A stretch of DNA of 20,030 nt, from positions 1 through 20,030 of the IMG/VR virus record IMGVR_UViG_3300037502_001848. One strand, 5' to 3'. Shown here in pieces: positions 7,375 to 13,253 of the stretch. A program made the position numbers and the translations under genes. The stretch comes from a virus. The notes under the pieces were generated by a model that made no database searches, was not told where the DNA came from, and was given only the letters and a program-made list of their open reading frames with translations. Every line of letters begins with the position of its first letter. The first letter of the stretch is position 1.

Positions 7375-8015
7375 TATACTACAATAGTACTTTATCAGGG
7401 CTGTTTTCGAGACAATTTGATTCTTTAACAGGAGTCAATACGTCTTCGATATATCCTAATCAAACCATTATTGTTCCTGGCACTAAGTCTAATCTTCCTG
7501 TAATTGGCATAAACGAAAGCAAGAATATCCTGCCTGTTTATGACAATAACTCCGATGCCTATATATCTATGATTATTGGAGCTATTGAAGATCAAGTTGG
7601 TCGCTATATCAAATTAGATCTAACTAAAAGGCAGCGTCAATCCTATTGGAAGAATCCTATGGCAAGACTTGTCTTATCTTATGGTCCACATGGGGAAGTA
7701 TCGAGCGTTGTTGCTAAAGATATACAAGGTAATGCCACAACATTAGTACTTGGCACGCATTATTACGTACAAGGATTAGAGTTTAAAGAGATACAAATAA
7801 TATCTATGCCAATAGATGTTTACTCAATTACAGTAACCTATTGGAGTGGATATGAAGATGGTGAATGCCCAGATGCTATTCGCATGGCGTGTGTGCAAGA
7901 GCTTAATTTCCAGTACAAGAATCGTCAGGATGCCAATCAGACATCGGTGGCTATTGTAAATGGATTGACAATGGAATCAAGAATGTTACTTGAAACCTAC
8001 ATAAGAAAAATATAA
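7371..8015 (+). CDS. Head-tail adaptor, gp6-like
   Basis: A 214-residue protein resembling the HK97 gp6 family of connector proteins, which form a ring under the portal. SDAYISMIIGAIEDQVGRYI (61-80) is the typical helix that opens the family. A beta-rich middle (ATTLVLGTHYYVQG) follows, then VTYWSGYEDGECPDAIRMAC (155-174) with a final helix rich in polar residues. The first 50 residues are an extra Ser/Asn-rich stretch. It lies between two small unknowns and overlaps both by 1-4 nt (ATGA at 7371, TAATG at 8013-8017). Assignment is by pattern and position; no structural search was possible. Confidence 0.68.
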   Translation: MIYYNSTLSGLFSRQFDSLTGVNTSSIYPNQTIIVPGTKSNLPVIGINESKNILPVYDNNSDAYISMIIGAIEDQVGRYIKLDLTKRQRQSYWKNPMARLVLSYGPHGEVSSVVAKDIQGNATTLVLGTHYYVQGLEFKEIQIISMPIDVYSITVTYWSGYEDGECPDAIRMACVQELNFQYKNRQDANQTSVAIVNGLTMESRMLLETYIRKI

Positions 8016-8206
8016 TGGATTATTTAGTCATCGAAGATGCTTGCTTTACTATAGACGGTGCAGTCGTGTATAAGTATAAAGCTGGCGATGTTGTACAATC
8101 ACATTCTGATATGGAGCGTTTGTATTTAAACGAACTTGCTACGCAAGGCGTAGTACAGCCATTACAATCGCGCACATCTAGCAAGGTGGAGACGGCATCC
8201 GAGTAA
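8015..8206 (+). CDS. Small connector-region protein, unknown
   Basis: A 63-residue protein with one-base TAATG overlaps at both ends, so likely co-translated with its neighbours. The core YKYKAGDVVQSHSDMERLYL followed by ATQGVVQPL has the same turn-then-helix plan as the 75-residue protein at 7147. The C-terminal 15 residues are polar (RTSSKVETASE). No motif gives a function; small proteins of this shape are common between head and tail genes. Confidence 0.6.
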   Translation: MDYLVIEDACFTIDGAVVYKYKAGDVVQSHSDMERLYLNELATQGVVQPLQSRTSSKVETASE

Positions 8207-8670
8207 TGGATACCCTTGGCAAACAGTTAGGGGCTATTTTAGACCGCAGATTAAAGCGAGTTGTGCCAGAAGCTGGTAATGAGTTTCTGTTAGACATTTT
8301 TAAACAGATGAATGAACTTACAAATTCTGGCAGATCTTTTAAAAATCTACGATATGACAGTCAATACGGTACTTGGCATACAAAAACAAGGAAAGATCAA
8401 GGCTATCAGACTAGCTATGTAGATCTACGTATGAAACAAAAACGTATTGAGTATCATCAGCTTAGTCCACCATCGAAAACGTATGCTGAGATTGGTTTTA
8501 GAAGTGGTGGCGAAATATTCTATGAACATCATTTTGGCAAGGTTTTAAACGGTAGAAACTTAGCCGTTTATAGGGAGATCTTCCCTAAGACTTGGCTCAA
8601 TGTTCCAGAAGAAACTAAGCAGAAGTTATTTAAGCACATCGGTAATATTATGAACGGATTAAATGCCTAA
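8206..8670 (+). CDS. Putative tail completion / virion morphogenesis protein
   Basis: A 154-residue basic protein encoded between the head-tail adaptor and the tail terminator candidate, where phages encode head closure or tail completion (HK97 gp10-like) proteins. An N-terminal amphipathic helix is followed by NSGRSFKNLRYDSQYG, a strand region (YVDLRMKQKRIEYHQL), then FRSGGEIFYEHHFGK and a C-terminal helix beginning REIFPKTWLNVPEE. The closing pattern, a proline-containing turn before a last helix, is reminiscent of virion morphogenesis proteins, but I do not recognise a defined family. The start uses TAATG with the previous gene. Role inferred from order. Confidence 0.5.
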   Translation: MDTLGKQLGAILDRRLKRVVPEAGNEFLLDIFKQMNELTNSGRSFKNLRYDSQYGTWHTKTRKDQGYQTSYVDLRMKQKRIEYHQLSPPSKTYAEIGFRSGGEIFYEHHFGKVLNGRNLAVYREIFPKTWLNVPEETKQKLFKHIGNIMNGLNA

Positions 8671-9130
8671 AAACAGCCGTAATATTATCCTTACGCTTAT
8701 CAAAAGTCTTAAGAAGTACTTGAGTGACGACACGGTACTTATCGAGGCTTACAGGGCAAATTTAGAAGATTTGGAAACATCCCGTAAAGATATTGTTCGT
8801 GCCAGAGTTGGCATTTATGAGCAGAGCGAGGATGTGAGTGATGCTGTAGGGGCTAATATCGCTAACCTATCTACGATGACGTATGGTTTTGATATAAGTG
8901 TTAAACGCGCTTATGTGAATGACGATGCGTCCAGGGGCGAGTTACCGTTGTTAGATCTAAAAGATGCAATCATTGATTGGGCTGCACAGTTAGATGCTGG
9001 GACGGTAACGGCTAATAGGATTTATACATTGGGATATAATGGTTCAAGTACGATAATCCGTAATCAGATATTCGTTACGATGACGATGAACTTCACAGCA
9101 ATTAAAGATCTATCCACCATTCAAAACTAA
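8663..9130 (+). CDS. Putative tail terminator protein
   Basis: A 155-residue protein overlapping the previous gene by 8 nt. The second half reads YGFDISVKRAYVNDDASRGE, then LLDLKDAIIDWAAQLDAG, IYTLGYNGSS and a final beta-strand (IFVTMTMNFTAIKDL). This alternation of strand, helix and strand is how tail terminator (gpU-like) and tail-completion proteins of siphophages look, and the place just before the tail tube gene fits. Such proteins cap the tail tube and join it to the head. The N-terminal helix is basic. No catalytic motif. Medium confidence, from pattern and order only. Confidence 0.58.
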   Translation: MPKNSRNIILTLIKSLKKYLSDDTVLIEAYRANLEDLETSRKDIVRARVGIYEQSEDVSDAVGANIANLSTMTYGFDISVKRAYVNDDASRGELPLLDLKDAIIDWAAQLDAGTVTANRIYTLGYNGSSTIIRNQIFVTMTMNFTAIKDLSTIQN

Positions 9131-9136
9131 TTTAAT

Positions 9137-9544
9137 ATGTCAGTAACTAAACCAATTATTTTTACTAACGTTGGCATCGCAAATGCTGATGGTAGTAATC
9201 TTACATATTATCCATTGAATGTCAGCGAATCGGCTACCGTAACGGTAACTCCGACATCGGATATGGTAGAAAATGGCCAAACATTGCCAGCCTACTTTGA
9301 TGTCGAAGCTACGATTCTTTCTTTCAATGCTAATTTGTATAGCGATACCCGTGTTTATACCAATAGCACGGTGACACCAACGCTGGCTCGTATCGTTCTA
9401 AGCGGTGCAACAGGCGCACAAACCCTTAACATTGGGCCTACCTATGTTAGCGCTGTTCGTGTGTATGACGGTAACCGTACAGGAGTACAGATCACGGCAA
9501 CACAGCGAGCTGTATCAGACGTTGTTCTTGTCAATCCTACCTAA
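9137..9544 (+). CDS. Probable major tail tube protein
   Basis: A 135-residue, Thr/Val-rich beta protein with no helices of note. It sits exactly where siphophages encode the tail tube subunit: after the terminator candidate and before the chaperones and tape measure. Sequence such as ESATVTVTPTSDMV, YFDVEATILSFNANLY and TPTLARIVLSGATG suggests a beta-sandwich. It is short for a tube protein, but minimal tube proteins of this size exist. A long hairpin follows immediately, mirroring the terminator behind the capsid genes and consistent with a high-copy product. An alternative is a small tail or head decoration protein. Six bases separate it from the gene before, with no Shine-Dalgarno. Confidence 0.55.
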   Translation: MSVTKPIIFTNVGIANADGSNLTYYPLNVSESATVTVTPTSDMVENGQTLPAYFDVEATILSFNANLYSDTRVYTNSTVTPTLARIVLSGATGAQTLNIGPTYVSAVRVYDGNRTGVQITATQRAVSDVVLVNPT

Positions 9545-9548
9545 GCAG

Positions 9549-9585
9549 ATAGCCCTAATTATGCCTTATGGCGGATTAGGGCTAT
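9549..9585 (+). other. Long stem-loop after the tail tube gene
   Basis: ATAGCCCTAAT (9549-9559) pairs perfectly with ATTAGGGCTAT (9575-9585), an 11-bp stem. A small inner hairpin GCC-ttat-GGC sits at 9563-9572. No T-tract follows, so it does not meet the criteria for an intrinsic terminator. It lies in the gap between the probable tail tube gene and the first chaperone, ending 9 bases before the next ATG. It may stabilise the upstream mRNA 3' end, or reduce translation or read-through into the chaperone genes. Confidence 0.75.
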
Positions 9586-9594
9586 ATTGCACCC

Positions 9595-10137
9595 ATGCAT
9601 ACACGGGCGGATATTTATGTTTCAGGACATGCTATATGGGTACAGCCATATAATGAGCATCGTAAAGAACAATTAATATCCGTCCAGAATGAGATAAAGA
9701 GTTACACAGATCAGCACCCTTCGATGCTATTTGATGATATGCCCATATCGGATAAAGCAAGGTTCTGGAAGATGAAGGGTGATATATTATGGCATCCATT
9801 TATGCCTATTTCATTTTATGAATCTGATGAGTTTGAATTAGAGTATTTACAAGAGACGGAAAATATATTTTGGGCTGATGTAGCCAAGTACTCCGAGATA
9901 GCAGAGAATTATTATTTGACGGCTCGTAATTATATGGGTAGTGGGCCAACGAGTCTTAAGAAGTCTATATGGACAAATAAAATCGGCAATAGTCGATATA
10001 ATGCACTAATTTTAGCGAACTTCGATCCTGTACGTGCTAATGCTATTATGGAGTTACGTATAGATCAAATAGCACAAGCCTATGTAAGTAAGATGTGCTA
10101 CGAATACATAGATCCACAAACCCAAAAGAAACGATAA
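9595..10137 (+). CDS. Putative tail assembly chaperone 1
   Basis: A 180-residue protein in the slot between tube and tape measure, where siphophages encode tail assembly chaperones (lambda G/GT type). These hold the tape measure while the tube assembles. Residues 5-95 align by eye, almost gap-free at first, with the 100-residue product of the next gene: VQPY at 16-19 with LNPY at 15-18, and FWKMKGDILWHP (57-68) with WWRAKADVLWTP (56-67). The DEFELEYL and EEFEVGLL segments then correspond. The last 85 residues (SEIAENYYLTARNYM onward) have no counterpart there. No frameshift product is needed because the second domain copy is its own gene. Chaperone role inferred from position and size. Confidence 0.58.
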   Translation: MHTRADIYVSGHAIWVQPYNEHRKEQLISVQNEIKSYTDQHPSMLFDDMPISDKARFWKMKGDILWHPFMPISFYESDEFELEYLQETENIFWADVAKYSEIAENYYLTARNYMGSGPTSLKKSIWTNKIGNSRYNALILANFDPVRANAIMELRIDQIAQAYVSKMCYEYIDPQTQKKR

Positions 10138-10138
10138 T

Positions 10139-10441
10139 ATGTTTGATAAGTATATAACCGTTAATGGTATTAGAGTTAAGCTAAACCCTTATAGTGAAGC
10201 AAGATTCAAAAAGATCAAAGCTATCAATGATCAGATTAATGAATGGGTGCAACAGAACCAGGATAAGAATATTAGCGACATAACAGATGAACAGAAAGAA
10301 GCATGGTGGAGAGCTAAGGCCGATGTTTTGTGGACTCCAGATACACCATTTGTCGAAGGTTTTTTTAGCAATGAAGAATTTGAAGTAGGGCTGCTTAAGG
10401 ATAGTGAGGACAATTTTATCTATAAAAGACTTTATATCTAA
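10139..10441 (+). CDS. Putative tail assembly chaperone 2, paralog of the preceding gene
   Basis: A 100-residue protein whose whole length matches the N-terminal half of the gene at 9595 (LNPYSEAR; AWWRAKADVLWTP; FEVGLL). It starts one base after the upstream TAA. It ends at 10441, followed directly by an ATG-TAA pair and the tape measure start. It is in the +1 frame relative to chaperone 1, and that frame is open for at least eight codons upstream of its ATG, but no convincing +1 slippery site is seen. A run of seven T at 10360-10366 lies in the gene, but a -1 slip there meets TAG at once. Role inferred from position and paralogy. Confidence 0.57.
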   Translation: MFDKYITVNGIRVKLNPYSEARFKKIKAINDQINEWVQQNQDKNISDITDEQKEAWWRAKADVLWTPDTPFVEGFFSNEEFEVGLLKDSEDNFIYKRLYI

Positions 10442-10447
10442 ATGTAA
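10442..10447 (+). other. Start-stop mini-ORF (ATG TAA) at the tape measure start
   Basis: After the chaperone stop (TAA, 10439-10441) comes ATGTAATGG. This is an ATG-TAA start-stop pair whose last base is the first base of the tape measure ATG at 10447. The pair is in the chaperone frame. It could hold terminating ribosomes for reinitiation on the long tape measure gene, or be chance. Confidence 0.5.
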
Positions 10448-12795
10448 TGGCCAATAATCCGTCCGATAGTGAAAAACTAAAATTACAGATACAGATTGAG
10501 CTTGACCAAGAATCAAAACGTCAGGCTCAGGAAGAAATCAATCAACTACAAAAAGGGACGGCTGGCACAGGCCAAAAAGGTACTACTAGCCAGACGAAAG
10601 CACAGACGGATGCAATTAAACAGCAGCGTGCAGAATTACGCAAGCTATTGGCTGATGAGCGCTTTAGAATTGACCAGATAGATTTATCACTACGCAAAGC
10701 ACGATCAGCTGCACAAGGCGAAATACAGGCCATTAGACAGCGTGCTGCTGCTAGTAAAACAAGTATTCAGCAGACAAATCAATTAATAGCCCAGCAAGAA
10801 AACATTGTAGAAAATGCTAATACACAAGCTGCTGCTGGGTATGCGCAAGTAGCTATGTCGCTTGATTCATTGATGGCTAAATATGCTGATGTACCTAGTT
10901 TACAACAGGATATTATCAATAGACAAAAACAACTATTCTATGCTACAGAGCGAATGAATAGTGGTTTCAATTCGATGTCTGGTAGTATGAGCCAACTTAC
11001 AGGCGCAACGACATCAGCAAATATGGCATTTGTAAATTTTAGCCGTATTGTACAAGATGCACCATTTGGTCTTATAGGTTTATCTAATAATATTGATCCA
11101 TTACTTGTAAGCTTTCAACAATTAAGCAAGGAATCTGGTGGAGCAAGGCAGGCATTTTTAGCATTAGGACGACAATTAATGGGGCCTGCTGGTTTGATTT
11201 TTTTATTAGGATCTGCCCTGCCATCTGCCTTATTATTTTTGCAACAAAGTCAGCAAAAATCACAAAAAGAAACAAGTAATACTAATGATGAATTTGCAAG
11301 TCTTATCGCATCATTATATGAGACAAAAACATTTTTAGAACTTGCTACTAAAGGATTTGTACTACAAGAGAATGCATTAAAAAAATATAATGAAACGCAG
11401 GGCAAAGTTTTAGGTACTGCTGAAAGTATTAACGAAGCTAATCAGATACTTGTTAATAAAACAGCTGATTATGTAAGAGCTATGTTCTTAAGACAACAAG
11501 CTCAAATACTTATAAATGAAGCTGCTGCTGAGTATCTAAGAATACAAGAAATAACGGCTGATCAACAAAAAATTGTAGCTATTGCTGGCAATTTTATACT
11601 CCCATTCTTTTTATCACAAACAGAAAAGCTGGCCATTAAAGAGAAAATGGCTTCTGATAAAAGAGCCAAAGCACAAGATGATCTTAACAAAAAATTAGAG
11701 GAAGCAAGAAAGAAATACGAAGAATCTTATACGCTTGTTGCTGATATAGCAGAAGTAAGAGAAGAAGAAGCTAAGACAGCAAAAAAAATAAAAGAAATAG
11801 ATGATAGAATCTATAAAACCAGAATGGAGTTTTTGATTGCTTTTTATGAGTTTACAAATCAAGCAAATAAAGCGCGTTTATTAAATGATCTACAAACATT
11901 ATCAGATCTAGTCAATTCAGAATTTATTAAAGGCAATGAGCGGATTGAGATAATTAAACGATTTAATACTATTGTTAATGAACTCCATAGAGAAATGCTT
12001 ATGGAGCAAATTGATAAAGAGATCGAAGCTGAAAAGAAAAAGTATGAGCTCAAATGGAGTATGTTTAATAAATATAATAAGATGTTTCTGGCTACTAATG
12101 AACAGACAGATGCTACGAATAGAGCTAGAGAAGAATATATATTAAGAGGCTATGAAGCATTTGAAGATGAGAGATCGCTTATACGGTTACGTGGCAATTT
12201 AGCGCTACAAGCACTAGAAAGAGATGCAAGCGAGAAAGGATTACTAAATTCAAGAGAATATATATTAGCAAAATCTGCACAAGAAAAGCAGACAGAATTA
12301 GAACTATTTGATTTTAAAATGCAGCAAGCTGAATTAATTGCAAGTTCTGCATTTGCTATCGGTGAGGCTATATTTGGCGACACAAAAGGACTGCGTGTTG
12401 CAGAGGTGGTTGTTGATACAATTATGGGTGTGCAAAGAGCTTTAGCTACAAGTATTGACAATCCAATTAAAGCAGCAGCATCGACTGCTATGCTTATTGC
12501 CAATGGTGCTATAGCGATCCGTAAGATTACACAAACAAAGAAGGGTGATAAAAATATTGAGGGCGGTGGTAAAAGAGGCTTTTACATAAATGATGTATAT
12601 TTGGATAGCCTTACACAGGGTAGAGGAATGACAGAATTTAACAACGCTAAATTCATCAGTATGAATGCACAGCCTATGCCACGAGATCTACGACAAGCTA
12701 TAAATATCAATGCAACTGTAGATCGCAGAGGACTGGCTATTGCAGTACGAGAAGGCGAGCGTAATCTAAGAACTGAACAGATAAGCTATATCTAA
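10447..12795 (+). CDS. Tape measure protein
   Basis: The longest helical protein of the tail module (782 residues), setting tail length and carrying segments that may interact with the host membrane. Residues 10-130 are Gln/Lys/Glu-rich coiled coil. FSRIVQDAPFGLIGLSNNID (198-217) is a motif I associate with tape measure proteins of Bacteroidetes phages. A hydrophobic stretch follows at about 236-266 (AFLALGRQLMGPAGLIFLLG). A second long charged coiled coil covers about 400-640, and a final Ala-rich hydrophobic region (AFAIGEAIFGD onward) precedes a Gly/Lys-rich tail. With the usual 0.15 nm per residue this implies a tail near 117 nm. No lytic transglycosylase or peptidase motif is seen. The start uses a TAATG overlap with the mini-ORF. 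Confidence 0.88.
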   Translation: MANNPSDSEKLKLQIQIELDQESKRQAQEEINQLQKGTAGTGQKGTTSQTKAQTDAIKQQRAELRKLLADERFRIDQIDLSLRKARSAAQGEIQAIRQRAAASKTSIQQTNQLIAQQENIVENANTQAAAGYAQVAMSLDSLMAKYADVPSLQQDIINRQKQLFYATERMNSGFNSMSGSMSQLTGATTSANMAFVNFSRIVQDAPFGLIGLSNNIDPLLVSFQQLSKESGGARQAFLALGRQLMGPAGLIFLLGSALPSALLFLQQSQQKSQKETSNTNDEFASLIASLYETKTFLELATKGFVLQENALKKYNETQGKVLGTAESINEANQILVNKTADYVRAMFLRQQAQILINEAAAEYLRIQEITADQQKIVAIAGNFILPFFLSQTEKLAIKEKMASDKRAKAQDDLNKKLEEARKKYEESYTLVADIAEVREEEAKTAKKIKEIDDRIYKTRMEFLIAFYEFTNQANKARLLNDLQTLSDLVNSEFIKGNERIEIIKRFNTIVNELHREMLMEQIDKEIEAEKKKYELKWSMFNKYNKMFLATNEQTDATNRAREEYILRGYEAFEDERSLIRLRGNLALQALERDASEKGLLNSREYILAKSAQEKQTELELFDFKMQQAELIASSAFAIGEAIFGDTKGLRVAEVVVDTIMGVQRALATSIDNPIKAAASTAMLIANGAIAIRKITQTKKGDKNIEGGGKRGFYINDVYLDSLTQGRGMTEFNNAKFISMNAQPMPRDLRQAININATVDRRGLAIAVREGERNLRTEQISYI

Positions 12796-13253
12796 TGGAT
12801 CGTCAAATTAAAGAATGTCGTTTTAATGTAGCTATTGATAATGGTTCATCTATTACGGTTGTATCTGGATTCCCAAAGAATATAAATGTATCGGATGGCA
12901 GTTATACGTATAGACCATATTATTATACGGATAAAGCATTTGATGAAGCTATCAATGGCAATCTACGTTCGCAATTAGGTGGCTATCGCTTTGAGGCTGT
13001 ACTAAGCTGGGATAGGCTTATTAATAGTCAGCCACTACTAGATGTATTAAATAATGCCTACACAAATACGGCTGGAGAGGTAATCATTACATTCTTCCCA
13101 GATGCTAGCAATACGACTGTAAGCGAACAAGTCATCGTATCCGATTCTACCTGGACGGCTAATCTAGAAGGAACAATGGTTCGTCAGCCACTTACCATAA
13201 CGCTTACAGGCAAAAAAGTTACTAATACAATCCCTGTTTATTACAAGATATAA
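12795..13253 (+). CDS. Putative distal tail / tail-tip protein
   Basis: A 152-residue beta-rich protein directly after the tape measure gene, the usual place for a distal tail or tail-tip adaptor. Strands alternate with polar loops (NVAIDNGSSITVVSGFP; YRPYYYTDKAFDEAI; GGYRFEAVLSWDRL). The C-terminal strand pair LTITLTGKKVTNTIPVYY resembles the end of a beta-sandwich. No family is recognised with certainty. Both ends have one-base TAATG overlaps, so it is likely translated with the tape measure and the large tail protein. Role inferred from order. Confidence 0.5.
   Translation: MDRQIKECRFNVAIDNGSSITVVSGFPKNINVSDGSYTYRPYYYTDKAFDEAINGNLRSQLGGYRFEAVLSWDRLINSQPLLDVLNNAYTNTAGEVIITFFPDASNTTVSEQVIVSDSTWTANLEGTMVRQPLTITLTGKKVTNTIPVYYKI

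Noticed and set aside
9549-9585. Second hairpin as an intrinsic terminator
   Set aside because: Stem is good but no T-tract follows on the + strand or on the complement, so it is listed as a stem-loop of unknown role.
10360-10366. T TTT TTT slippery heptamer for -1 frameshifting in chaperone 2
   Set aside because: In the gene's own frame it is a correct heptamer, but the -1 frame meets TAG immediately (10366-10368), giving only a truncated product; the paralog gene already supplies the second form.
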